DNA from: Trematomus loennbergii
Lineage: Eukaryota; Chordata; Actinopteri; Perciformes; Nototheniidae
Direction of reading: 5' to 3'
DNA length: 64,000 bases
Assembly: GCA_012861695.1 (NCBI GenBank)
Contig: JAAOOA010000086.1
Coordinates: 23,580,403-23,644,402 of the forward strand
The position numbers and the translations under genes were made by a program. The notes beneath the pieces were generated by a model. That model made no database searches, was not told where the DNA came from, and worked only from the letters and a program-made list of their open reading frames with translations. Every line of letters begins with the position of its first letter. Position 1 is the first letter of the stretch. Of the stretch, positions 52,336-64,000 are shown piece after piece.

Positions 52336-52812
52336 GCAACTGCTTTAATCTGCGTATCATGTTTAGAGCAGCCACTTCAAAACGCTGGATGGGAGCTGAG
52401 ATGATCGGCACCAAGCTGGAAAGGCATGTACAGCCTGTATGCCTTCGTTGAGAATGATCTCCAGCAAATACAAGATGTTATTGCTTCAATATCAGGACAA
52501 CATATAGGCACTACGACGACCACAGCTGTATTGCATTATCATAATATCAGTGAATAAGAGCTGTAGTTTAACAACACACTAACAGGGACCAGCCTAAATG
52601 CTGTGTTGTGTGAATATGGGAAATGCAATGACACACACTGTATGTGGCCAAAATTACGTAAAGTGGAACATCACCATCACCATCATCATCACCATCATCT
52701 CAGACAGTGACATTACTATCATACATGTCTCAATACTGTTAAACACCAGTGGCCATTTCATTGTATTTGCACTATTAGTAAAATGTGCTTATTAGCTTCA
52801 CTGCCCATACAT
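52336..52812. other. Non-coding spacer with CAT/CAC trinucleotide run
   Basis: An imperfect (CATCAC)n run lies at about 52668-52698. Nothing else recognised. Confidence 0.45.
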
Positions 52813-53090
52813 TTTAGGATTCATTTTAATGCTCTTTTATTGACTTTTAAATCCTTCAGTGGCCTGGCCCCGCCCTACCTCTATATACGTTTAAAACTCA
52901 CCTCTTCTCCTTAGCGTTCTGCACTTTGTAGATTGTTGCTTTTATTGCTTTTAAATTGTGTTTTGTTTTGCTATAAGGCTTTTTATGTATTCCTGTTTAT
53001 ATTGTGTTCTTACCTTTATTTGTTTTTGCTTTGTGAGCTGCGCTGTGTGATTTTGTATTTCTCCGTCAAGCACTTTGGTCTGGAGGTTTT
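52813..53090 (+). mobile_element. LINE fragment with internal deletion
   Basis: Codons from 52816 read RIHFNALLLTFKSFSGLAPP, matching the HFKVLLI...YLTDLL region of the 21.5-kb LINE. The frame then jumps to an ALKTHLFSLAF-like end and a UTR with GTCAAGCACTTTGGTCTGG. The protein between these two motifs is deleted. Confidence 0.7.
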
Positions 53091-54610
53091 GGATTGGTAA
53101 AATGTGACGTGGTAAAATTTGATTTCTTGAGCTTATTTTACCCCCAAAAAGACGTTGACATGCACGTCCCTATTTCATGAAGAGAATCTGAAAGTGAAAC
53201 CGGATCAACACAACAGAGTGTTATGTAACCATTCATTGTTTAATTACTTTGAGGCACTGATGCAATGCATGATCAGAAGTTCATTTTATTTGTCTCACTA
53301 TTGTTTTCTTCACTGATCTGAATCGCACTCCTAGTAACATAAACCTCCTAGCAGCAGAAATCATAACGTCTTTTAGATTGCTAAGCAAATACAAATCCAA
53401 GAGAAAATCTGTTTAAATCTGTGTAATACTCTGTTTCTTTCAGTGTAAATTGGCAAACAACTGAAAATGATAAGCTTTAAATCTGCGGCATACATTAGCT
53501 GCCTACAATATATTTTCTCTCCTCTCCTGCTACAGTATCTATAAGCAGACCCGAAGAGAATGTCGTCTAGAATGTCGTCTAGATATGCCTCACAGTAATT
53601 AAATAGTGTATCTTAAACAATACTTAACATTTGCACAGTAAGTCTTACACTTCCTTTTAATACAGCTGGCCCTGGAGAGGAATAAGGAAAAGTGTTTGTA
53701 GCCTAAACAAAGCCTTCTAAGAGGATTCATTAAGCTCTGCACAAAGCTTTATACGTGTTTGCATTTCCGCCTCCCTGATGTTCTGCACTCGCTGTCAGGG
53801 TAATGGGCCACATAGGTAATAATGCAAACAGCATAAAAAAAGCTATTGTGAAATACATTGAATAATAGATGCTTGCTGTAATGAGAACAGCAAATTGTTT
53901 AAAAACACTGTAGAGCTGTAAAAAGCCTTTCATTTAGAGACTACGCCTTAGAGAAAATAAGATTACTCATCAGAAATCTTTCACAAAATTGCTTTCCTAA
54001 AGATACAAGGTATATTTAAGACTCACTGCAAACACTGATTACTTGTTTTAAATACAAATGTAGGGATACAACTGCACAGTGTTCCTTTTACTGTGCTTGT
54101 AAGTCATTATTGTGAACATAAAGGAAACACAAATTATTGATCAATAATTTATATGAACAATACTTGATTCATTCTGATATTACTCCTCACAACATTGGAG
54201 ACAGTGTGAGATATGAGCTGCCGCTTCACCCTTGGTAGATGGAGCGAGTGGATGACCCAAAATGCGATGTGAAAACTGTGGATGTGAATAGAGAATGCTC
54301 TTTTGCTGCAGGCACATTATGCTGTAAGCTGTGTATTTATGAGTCGGCATCACGCAGTTCACTAAGAGGTCAACGTTGTATACGGCTAGTTTCTGTGAGC
54401 CTTGTGTTCACTCGGGTGTCAGAAAAAGACTCCCTCTGTGCATTAGCTGTGCCATAACCCGATGCGGGGGAGGGACACTGAGAGATAGACAGGAGAAAAG
54501 GTCAGGATGACGGATAAACAGAGCATATCATGTGGCTTTTTCTTTTAGCAGAGAGACCGTTTATTATGAAAGAAGCCCTATTATGCATTTTGGGAGTTCC
54601 CCCTTCCGTG
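53091..54610. other. Non-coding stretch with a 13-bp tandem duplication
   Basis: AGAATGTCGTCT is repeated head to tail at about 53559-53583. No repeat family or exon recognised. Confidence 0.4.
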
Positions 54611-55219
54611 TAGAGATGGCAAAAGTACACACATCCTTTACTCAAATAGAAGTACAGATACTTGTGTTTAAAAATACTCTGGTAAAAGTAGAAGTACTGA
54701 CTAAACTTCTTTACTCAAGTAAAAGTAAAGAAGTATGGGCTTTGAAATGTACTTAAGTAAAAAGTACCCATAACTAGCAGCTGTTTTAAAGAGTACCTGA
54801 CCTCCCTTTATATGAATAGAACAATAATGTCATTGTTAGCTAATGAATGTTTCCATGCTGAACAACGGCAACATGACAACGTTTTCATTGGTCCCTCTTC
54901 TTTAGAGAAGACCAGGAAATGATGGATACACGGATCGTGTTCAAATCAATAGGCACGCATTGTCTCTAAATAATAATGATCACGCCACCAAACACACATT
55001 CAAACTCAAGTAACCAGCCTGTTTGCAAAATGTAAGAAGTAGAAAGTACAGGTATTTGTGTTCAACATGTAAGAAGTAGAAAGTACAGGTATTTGTGTTC
55101 AACATGTAAGAAGTAAAAGTAAAAAGTCGTCAGAAAAATAAGTAGTGGGTAAGTGATACCAGAACAATGTACTTAAGTACAGTAACGAAGTATTTGTACT
55201 CCACTACTTCCCACCTCTG
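54611..55219. mobile_element. hAT-type non-autonomous element
   Basis: The left end is TAGAGATGGCAAAAGTACAC and the right end inverted is CAGAGGTGGGAAGTAGTGGA. Subterminal AAGTAC, ACTTGAGTA/TACTCAAGTA and AAAAGTA motifs match the 6.8-kb element in type. The 8-bp flanks (CTTCCGTG and AGTGTGTT) do not match, so the duplication has decayed or the end is off by a few bases. No coding sequence. Confidence 0.7.
55029..55120. repeat. 36-bp tandem repeat inside the hAT-type element
   Basis: The unit starting ATGTAAGAAGTAGAAAGTAC and ending GTGTTCAAC is present twice, with a partial third copy. Confidence 0.9.
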
Positions 55220-58200
55220 AGTGTGTTGTATAGGTTTTTGTGTAAATGGTGTGCAAAGGCTGAAATCCCAGAGCTACCTCCAGAGTTTCTCTCCCTCAAA
55301 TGTGACTTAGTTTTGATGACTAGAAGGGGGACAACATTTGAGGCTAATTGCGGCAAACAGGTGCTAATGGTTTTTAGAGTACCTTCATTTCCTCCATGAG
55401 CTGTATGGCACCGCCTGCAGATTCAACTACTGACTGTGACAGTAAGTGGGCCACTATAATAATTTCATTGTTTTGCACCTGCGTTTTTCACCTTTACAGT
55501 GTCTTTGCCTCAAATCTATTTTTTTGCTTCAAACCACTTCAACTCTCCTCAACATTTCCAATGGCAAACGATTTCAGAGACATAGTGTAAAACTGTAAGA
55601 GAAGATAAGGGTCAAAGAGCCACGAAGGTATGTGGGTAAAAGATGGGATTGGACTACTTTCAAAGATGTATACATTATAAAGATATTCAATAACTTCATC
55701 CTTAGGCCAAATACACCTTACACAATAGATCTTGTTTGATGGATTCACAGTCACATTCAAAGCAGAGATAACTAAGCCATTGACACTCATTTGCAGCTAT
55801 TAAATCACATCCCTTGAAGCCAAAATGCTTCCTTTGTGATGCAAACCCTAAATACTACCAGTCATACCACGACTTCATCTTATTAACATTCATATTGCTG
55901 TTTATCTGGATCAAAAGATGAATTAGGACCTTTCATCGCTTCTTTCTAATGTGTGGATTTCAAATCATGTGTGTTGCTTTCACTCCTAGAGCATTGCAGA
56001 CCAACGGTGAAGACTTTAAATTATTTCATTTTCCTTTTGAAAAGCTCATTTTAACCCACATGAATGTCTTGCTTAAATTAAGGAAATACTCCAATCCTTG
56101 GATGCGGGAATGCAGTTGAATTTCCACCTCTCCAGTAGAGTTGAATGAGCCAAAGTATTTTCTGTTTCCAGTCTCTTTTCAGAATAGCATGCAAGCCATC
56201 AGCACATTCCCCTAATGTTGGGAAGACAATCGTTTTTTTCCATGACATTTGAACAAGTGTTTTAGTTAAGTGCTGCTCTTTAAACTGTCATATCTGGGAA
56301 CTAGTTCAGTGAAGCATATTGCGTTTTTTGTTGGTTTTTTAAGCATGCCTGCTCATTTGTCTTGTCACATTGACAATGATCCCTTATTAATTGACTCTTT
56401 TGTCCTGCCTGAAAGTCAGCGCCTGTCTGCTTGCCTGCTCTGGTGTTTTGTTCTGCCATCTTTACACATTGGAAACCCGCGCTCCCCACCTCCCTATTCA
56501 GCGTTTATTGTCTCATTTTCTTCTTTGTTCCTTCCCCACAGTTGTTATACAGAATTGTGAACAGTTATGAAGATTGGTTTTATATTATCATAGCTTATGG
56601 CAGGTTCTTTTGGGAAACAACTGCTCCTAAAATCCTGGACTGCCTATCACTTGTTTGAGTAATATCAGAGACATTGACAGGTCTTTAATATGGGTCAACG
56701 TTAAGCTGATGGGAGCTCTACAGGAAATTGCTCTCTCTTCTTCTTACTTTGTAAGTGTTCTGCCATCACAGTGCTGACGTGGAGAGTTCAGTCGAGGCTC
56801 GGCCAGCTCACTTTGATATGGTTCTTATCTCTGAAGGTCTCTTGCTTTGGGGATAAAGTGGAAGGTAAACCAGCAGGAACTCTCTTCTCACTGTCCCTAA
56901 TCTGTGTCATCAATTCATGCTGAGTTTTAGGTTTTTTAAAGACCTATTCCAACAAGTTTTTAAAGTTTTAAACATTTTATTGCCGTCTGGTCAGCACAAG
57001 TGGATATATATTAACTTATATTGTAAATTGAGGCCCTTATACCTGCCTACTTTGAAAGCAGTTTTATTTAATGCAACAGTCAAACCAATGAGAGAACAGG
57101 ATGGAACTTTAAATGAAGGGCAAATAACCTGAAATACTTTTTGAATAGTTTAACTGACTTATTAATTAATTAGCGGAGGATGTAATAATGCTTTACAGAT
57201 TTAAAAACCCTGTGATGAAAGTGTATACATTGTGATACTTAACAATATAGATACATTTGATGTATTGATTGTTTCTTTATCAAATTATTGTAACTGTACG
57301 GTACAAATGATGGTGGAACATTTATCTCTGGCTGTCTTTTTCTGTAATACAATCATTCTTTCACACTTAGTTTAAGCAAGTGTACTAATCATACCTATTT
57401 TGTTGATGGGGTTATGCGCTGCATTGACATAATAGTATTGATCTGTTATAAGCCGTCTTCTTCCGCCTTTCTGCCTTTACCCTGCAGGGTTTTTAATATA
57501 TGTTTTAGTCCTGTGACAACCATTGCAAACACACTTAGCACTTGGTGTGAGCATGAGTAAAGAGCCAGGGTTGACAGAGCACTAATGGAATTCTCCCATG
57601 ACTCTTTAGAAGCCTTTCATATGTCTTAATGAGAAAACGCAGAACGACTGCATAATGTGTGCGGTGTGTGTGTGGCGCTGTGTGAATGTGCCTTGTGTTT
57701 TGCATTTGTACGTGCATGTGGAGGCATAGATACTTATTAATGCTGCATTAGCGGCTAAGCCTCTTAGCCACTTCCAAGCTAGACCCTTTCTCTGTTTGAG
57801 GTTAACACTGTTGTTGAGACCCGTCTCCACAGTTATCCCCAATCTTGTCATTTCAGCCCTCCCACTGCTCACCTAACACCTCCCCTGACTGAAATACTCA
57901 AAGCTAAATTACCTTGTGTGCACCCCACTGCCAACATATTCCCGTGTGTATCATTCAGGGACCAGCTTACTGTTATTGATCTTGTCCATGTTAATTGAGG
58001 TAAGGGTTTTTTCTAGCGATTCCTCTATTGATCTAAAATACCATCAGTCAGAAGCTTAATTAAGCAGCTAATAGAGGGAAATGCTATTGATCCTATGGAG
58101 TCATGGAATATGTGTGAGTGTGTGTGTATCTGTATATCTGTATCTATGTGGCTAAATATTCACAATCTGAGCATTCAATATCTTCAGTCAAACAATGTAA

Positions 58201-58257
58201 TTTAACTGAGATGTGGGAGCAGCCCGGTTCGCTTATGACTAATTAAATGTTTGTTGT
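55220..58257. other. Non-coding stretch, nothing recognised
   Basis: About 3 kb of AT-rich sequence. Open frames of 60-96 codons at 56270-56658 overlap each other in different frames and lack domains. Confidence 0.4.
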
Positions 58258-58261
58258 TTAA

Positions 58262-58720
58262 AGGGGACCTATCATGCAAAATGCACTTTTGTACGTCTTT
58301 TATACATGAATATGTGTCCCCGGTGTTCCAGGGAACTCACCAAGTGTCAGAAAACACAACCCTCTCTATTTTCCTCCATACCCAAATCTCTAAAAAAGGG
58401 GCTGCAACGGATCTGATAAAAACTGATCCAGATTTGAACACTGTCCTGACGTCAGGACGGTGGCGCTACGGCTATTGGGCCAACTCCACCAATCAGGAGG
58501 AGACAGCCACGGCAATTGCCGTTCGAAAGCGCTGGAGACGCTGTAGTACATATGCCAGGCCTGTAGATGGTGCTGTTCTCACTGAATCTGCCCTTGCTAA
58601 AACAGATCTAAAAAATGTCAAATTGAGCAAAATGATGCATGGCTAAAATGCATGATCTGTTTGGTATTTTGAGGTATGGTCCTACACTATATTATTCAAA
58701 TATAGCATGATAGGTCCACT
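58262..58720 (+). mobile_element. TTAA-targeted MITE, copy 2 (intact ends)
   Basis: TTAA at 58258-58261 and 58721-58724 bound a 459-bp element starting AGGGGACCTATCATGC and ending GCATGATAGGTCCACT. It is the inverse of the 6.9-kb copy and better preserved at its left terminus. The 131-codon frame is shared with the other copy by DNA descent and has no domain. Positions 58524-58556 are identical to part of the 61.2-kb element. Confidence 0.85.
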
Positions 58721-58724
58721 TTAA

Positions 58725-61233
58725 GCAATAAATATGCCAATATTAAGTTTGAAGTTCATACTGTAGAGGAAGAAAGAACACTTGTTGTGCAAATCTTTGT
58801 GGACACATTAAACACTTTTTTTAACATGATAGTTTCCCACATGCTACAGTCCCTAATAATATAATTATTCATTCATTCATGACTAATTGTTCAAACATTA
58901 ACATTTATCAATATGCTTTATTTCGTCCCCATGACACATTGCGTCGCTTCAGTTGCTACACCTGATGTGTCAGACTTGACGTTGCATTAAATAAAGAAAT
59001 GAGGCATGCAACGTCGGCTCCCTGGTGAAATGAGATGATGTTACAGAGAGGATCGGCAGGAACAAACAGTCCTGAGGGATTTCAGTAATGTAGAGAGGAG
59101 AGAGGAGAGAGAGAGAGAGGAGGAGAGAGGAGAGAGGAGAGAGGATGCCTAATTGCCTTTAAGATTTTTTTGCCAGACTGGCTTTCATAGAAGCTTTTCT
59201 ACAGGGACGGGCGACACAAACTAGCCTGGCCTATAAACACTATTATACATTTCTGTTTAATGAACTGTTTTCATTATGTCATGATATTAGGACTGACATT
59301 ATGACTGATACATATGTTTAAAGAGAAAAGTCGTACCTGACCACTCTATTGTGCACAAGAGCACATACTTTTAATTTCTATAGTAATTTTGTATGCCGGT
59401 TGCACAAAATGTAATCACTGTTCTGGCATGGGTCAAGGTCAATGACGGCTGCTGGAAATATATAATCCATTTCACAAAGTAAATGTTTTGTCAATCATGA
59501 AAAGCTTAACAAAGACAGTAATAGCTATTTGTCTAAAAGTACTGTAGGTGATGCAGTGACTCACTATATTAACTCTAAACATGTTTGCTATGTACTATAC
59601 TCACACCTGCTGCAATAAATGTAAAAGCGTCATCCTGCAAAAACGTACGATTCATATGCTAGTCTTTTATCTACTCAATTGAATCATCTAGACAGTCTAA
59701 AATGAATAAGTGATGCACAAACAGGATGTTTTAATCATGTTTCAGGCTTTAATTTAAAATGTTAATTACAAAGAGGCTATATAATGTGTTTTGAGATTTT
59801 AAACAGCCTACAATTAGTTGTGGATGATGATGGTGTCTGGTTGAAAAACAAGGACAAGCAAAACATACTGAAAAGGAACCATTGATTGCAGATGTCATGC
59901 CTAAAATACTTTGATCATCATCTAACAACTAATAGACAAACATAGTGCTGAAAAATATCACAAGTGCAGTATGGTGTTGACTAGGGTGGGGCCACTGTAC
60001 AAATAATTCCAATATGTTTGATATTAGGCTACGTAGTATTTATAGATGGTCATGTACAAAGGCGCAGTAGCCCGGCACTTCATTTTTTCTTTAAGACTAA
60101 CTTCATGTCTTCTCTCATCACCTGAAGCCACATTAATTTTCTGCAATTTCCCACCTACCAACTCCACTGAAATGATCTCTTTCAAAAACTAGAAACTGAC
60201 CGATCTCTTTACTTTGTTCAATATGCTGAAGAGACCCCGTATTACACAAATGGTGTCACACAAATATCACAAATGGTTTTCAATTTCTGTACCTCAGGAA
60301 AATGTCACAAGGCTTTGCTTAGCGCTATATACTTGAAAGGAAAAAGGGTCTTTTTTGTAAGAAGGATTGAGTAAACTGCAAAGTATGTCAAGCTTAATTA
60401 ATGATTAACGCCGCCCATCACCAGAATGTTCTCTATTCTGCCGTTATTTAAAGGTCTGTTCCCTTTAGATTGTTCTCCCCAAGAACATGAAACTTAACTG
60501 CTTGGATTTAGTAATGACATTAAGTATTAAATCTCAATAAAGGAAAAAATGGTCTTATGCAACTGACAGTTTGAACAGTAAGCTCTCGATTAAAATGCTT
60601 GGTGACATTTTAATTTGGTTGGGATTCAAACACACATACACGCGACTCCATCCAACATACTCGCTCCCTAGAATTGAGAGACCACAAATCTCCCCCGTGG
60701 GTGTGGTGTCTGTAACTATACAGAATGATGTGTGTGCATATCTACTAAGAGAGTCGAGGATAAAAGCTTTCTTGTCTGGAGACTGTCGTCACTTCACATT
60801 TTAGTGCTTTTTGTCAACCGTCCTGTTCCCTCTTCAACGTCAGAGAGCAGGACAGAGGAGAAAATCAGCCTGTCCTTTTGTTATTGCTCTGCTGTGAGTG
60901 TTTTGTTCCCTCACTCCTGCTTTCTCTTCTACTGCATCACTCTCTCATCTCTACCTATTTGAACCAAAGACTAGAACGGTGTTTCAACATCCTGTAAAGT
61001 CATTGAAAACTATGTGAGCTTTGCCAGCCATTGGGCGCTGGTATGTGGGGCATGTTTCCTTCCCAATTGCTCTCTCTACCTAAACACTTTGATTCCACAT
61101 CAAATATTCACTACAAGCTGAAAAGTGCCATATGACCAACATTGTATTCCAAGCCAGCTGCTGCTCATACTAAACCCCTTTAAATATGATGTGAAAATGA
61201 GCATGTGGGCCTAGTGTTTTCCCTGAAGTGTAC
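58725..61233. other. Non-coding stretch with a GA-rich tract
   Basis: A GAGAGGA-type purine array lies at about 59093-59143. Otherwise AT-rich sequence with no repeat or exon recognised. Confidence 0.45.
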
Positions 61234-61236
61234 TTA

Positions 61237-61644
61237 GACCCCATTTACACGCAAACGCAAACGCATACGAAACGCAAAAGAACCGAATACGATATCAAAA
61301 AAGTATTCCGTTCACACGAGACCACTGTAAGTGGCGCTGTACTTCCGCACGAGACCGCTCGAAAGCGCTGGAGACGCTGTAGTACATATGCCGGGCCTGT
61401 AAGTGGCGCTGTACTTTCGCCACAAAATACACCAAAAGCAGCGAAGAAGATTATCGTATAGGGCGTACACACGGAGCCGTTTGGCCCCCCAGAGCGTTCC
61501 GTTTGCAGATCTATCCACCTTGGGACCCGTTATCGTTTGCGGGGTCCGTTTCCGCGTTTCCGTTACGGCCTCGTGTGAACGAACGGGCTATACGAAAGAA
61601 AAAGTAGTGGATACAACCGTTTGCGTTCTCGTGTAAACAGCACC
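61237..61644. mobile_element. 408-bp PIF/Harbinger-like MITE with TTA target
   Basis: TTA (61234-61236 and 61645-61647) flanks inverted ends GACCCCATTTACACGCAAAC and GGTGCTGTTTACACGAGAAC. A TTA duplication and G-starting ends are typical of PIF/Harbinger. The segment CTGTAAGTGGCGCTGTACTT occurs twice (61325 and 61398), bracketing a 33-bp block identical to the TTAA-type MITEs at 7.1 and 58.5 kb. Non-coding. Confidence 0.75.
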
Positions 61645-61647
61645 TTA

Positions 61648-62939
61648 GTGAGCCACCCATTGTGTTTTTAGCCAATTATGATGTTGATTTATGCATATAC
61701 ATGTTGTCCTGAATAAGGACATAAGGCCTTTTCTGCTTTAAATGTCAGCTTCCTTTCATTATGTCTGTTGTTCTTCTATGTGTTTCATTTCTACATATGT
61801 TCATGGGTTTGCACTACACATGATGGACAACAGGCAAACGGTCTACCTGGCTAGTAAATAAAGTATATTCAATTAACGAAACATTCCATAATGTCTCTCT
61901 TTCTTTCAGTGGCTCTGCATTTGAACCAGTCTCGTGGTCCGCTGCATTTGTTTGTTTGATATAGTGTGATTACGTCCTCAAAAGTATAGCTTTACTGTTG
62001 AGACCTGTTTAGTTCACATGACAACTATCACTTAATCTGTCTAATGCTGGTTTTAAAATGGGGACTTGTTCACAAACATCACCTGCTGCGAGCATGTATG
62101 TTTCATATCACAGACACTTGAAATGCACTGCTAGCGCTAACATGAAATGACACAGTGGTTTAACAGGGGGGTGTGCTTGACCAGTTATAGCCAGTAATGT
62201 ATTACTTGGATGCTGTTAAATTGATTTTATCACCTTCATACAGAGCTAAGTGGCTGATTAATTGCTAAATTTCCATTATGCTGTTTCAAGGTCTTGGTAT
62301 TAGCTTATCTGGGAAAATTGAACTCACACTTGTGATTTTCCCAATCCTGACAAGTCAAAATGTGTGGCTTTTTATTCCCATGGTAGCTAATGACCAAATG
62401 ACAAACACATTCAACAAGGTCACATGATGAATCCTAAATGAACAAGGACGAACTCTTATAAAAATCTGAGCAAGCACACATTGGGTTTGAAGATGAAGAT
62501 ATAATGCTTAGGACACCTAGCATTGTGATCTCCAAGATGTTGGCCAATGAGGATTGGATTATGATATTTCAGTACATCCAGGCCATGAATTGGGACACGG
62601 TGAAAAATAGACCTGTCTCACAATGGCAAATGTTGATTTAGCATAGCAAGAAAAGCCCAGGTGCAGATGAAAACACTAATAATGTCCCTGTCCCATTTAG
62701 ACGTGCCAGTAAGCCATGAGCCAGTGAGATAGCACACACTCCCACAGCATTACTGATATGTTTAATAAGACTCAAAATATCCGCAGTGAAAATCTAAATG
62801 TTCCACCTAGCATTCAAGCTAATACTCATAATTAACAGTCATTCTAAGATGTGATGTAGGCCCTGTGTGTTATTCAGGACATTTCTTTAAAGGGATTCAT
62901 TTAATCCACAACACTGTGGGCCTATTAATGATAGCAGAG
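61648..62939. other. Non-coding stretch, nothing recognised
   Basis: Mixed AT-rich sequence, low in repeats, with no exon signal. Confidence 0.4.
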
Positions 62940-63215
62940 GCTGTACATTAATAAAGCCATCCCCTCTGACTTTTAAAGAGTATAATGACAATTGTGGCAC
63001 CAGAGGTTACGTGTAACCAATCAGGCTTATTCCTTCTCTTGTTGGTGAATCCTTTTAAGATTCTGCTGCTCACTTACTGATGTAATGTAATTGATTTTTC
63101 TGTCAGCTTTGTCATTTTTCATGTGTGAATATATTAACTTTTCATTCTCTTGGTGAACGCCCCTGCTTTAGATGACACTGTATCTCGCGGATTAAATATG
63201 AGCCATCAACTGAAT
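62940..63215. other. Low-repeat sequence, candidate conserved non-coding element
   Basis: No repeat similarity; contains GATGTAATGTAATTGATTTT and several TAATTG/TGTCAG motifs. Suggested from texture only. Confidence 0.2.
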
Positions 63216-63329
63216 TGTCAGTGATATGTCTTGAAAAAAAATACACAACACGGTATAACACATTTAAAAAGAGCTCAGACTGATTTTAAAGCTCTTTCAT
63301 GAGATGTTTACTTTGTATTGTTTCATAAC

Positions 63330-63400
63330 TATAATAATAATAATAATAATGGGTTCCATTTATAAAGCACTTCACAATATGCAGCACTCCAGTTATTCAG
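63330..63400 (-). mobile_element. LINE 3' tail fragment with ATT-repeat end
   Basis: On the minus strand the end of a LINE (GTGAAGTGCTTTATAAATGG) is followed by (ATT)n at 63332-63350, the usual 3' terminus. Only about 60 bp remain. Confidence 0.55.
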
Positions 63401-64000
63401 TGCACAACTAATGATATTGTTCCTATGTGTTAGCAAGCATCATCATCTTGATAAGTGTGAACTTGACGTGTGTGTGTGTGGCGTGTGTGCGTGCGTGCGT
63501 ATGTGAATTTTGTTAATTCCAGCGATTAAGATGATCTCGCCCATTATTTCTCATCAATTCATATCCTGTTTTTTCCTCTTCATCTGCATAACTCATTTCT
63601 CATTGACCGCTCTGCGCACCTTCCTAGCTTGTTTAATGTATTCTACTGGAAAGGTAGGTAGCTAAAGTGACTTATATTTCCTTGGGTAGGAGTTGTATAT
63701 ATTGGAATAAATCACTCTCTAATATAAGTTTCTCCCCTGGGCAGGTAAGTCTTAGAAATGTTTCAATCCAAAAGTCCATTACTCAATCACTCGCTGTATT
63801 TTACTTTTAAATTTCTTCTGAGGTACGTGTAAACAATGTTTTGTGTAAAACTTTCCTTGCAACTCAAGCAACAAAAAGCAAAGGACTTATGTCATGTTAT
63901 GGAGGATGTGGCAAAACAACAAGTTAATTTGATGCAAGGCAAAAACATTCATTATTCATAAAGAAACCAAACAATATTTATTCATAAAGTGTATTTGGTG
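63401..64000. other. Non-coding end of window
   Basis: A short TG/CG-rich run at 63465-63500; nothing else recognised up to the window edge. Confidence 0.4.

Overview
The window looks like vertebrate nuclear DNA, most probably from a ray-finned (teleost) fish. It is AT-rich, has several very long CA/GT microsatellites, and carries many short degenerate DNA transposons, tRNA-derived SINEs and 5'-truncated LINE tails of the kinds usual in teleost genomes. I found no complete host protein-coding gene, rRNA or tRNA gene. The best host-gene candidate is one possible terminal exon on the minus strand near 9.66-9.88 kb. The region is therefore probably a gene desert or the inside of a very large intron. 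Nothing here resembles a prokaryotic system.

Layout. 3.0-4.0 kb: an LTR-like repeat (second copy, opposite strand, at 48.7-49.1 kb) split by a 580-bp inverted-repeat element with an 8-bp target duplication. 5.8-6.6 kb: low-repeat sequence. 6.8-7.6 kb: a hAT-type element with a TTAA-targeted MITE inside it (second MITE copy at 58.3-58.7 kb). 9.7 kb: possible exon. 11.4 and 14.5 kb: long CA/GT arrays. 13.15 kb: tRNA-derived SINE. 15.6-16.3 kb: low-repeat, possibly regulatory sequence. 18.2 kb: LINE 3' end. 20.0-21.7 kb: CA/GT array and a minus-strand LINE split by an 885-bp TTAA-flanked element. 22.7-24.3 kb: a 1.57-kb element with arms of about 455 bp. 24.6-25.2 and 25.2-25.6 kb: two more inverted-repeat elements. 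29.6-30.9 kb: a MITE holding a LINE tail, a SINE and a second LINE tail. 31.3 and 39.5 kb: short and expanded copies of one hAT-like family. 32.2-35.4 kb: a TTAA-flanked element containing a 2.7-kb PIF/Harbinger-like element with a three-exon reading frame. 35.7, 45.5 and 45.9 kb: CA/GT arrays. 41.8, 47.4-48.5, 54.6 and 61.2 kb: further inverted-repeat elements. 52.0-52.3 kb: low-repeat sequence with an RFX-type X-box.

Because the window is so repeat-rich, its clearest story is transposition order. Target-site duplications, nested insertions and an empty-site comparison can be read directly and give relative ages for several insertions. The most unusual structures are a hAT-like element that appears to have grown from 156 to 583 bp by internal minisatellite expansion, a 33-bp block shared exactly by two otherwise different MITE families, and an element built largely of GTTGA/TCAAC half-sites. 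All superfamily names are assigned from termini and target duplications by eye, not from database searches.
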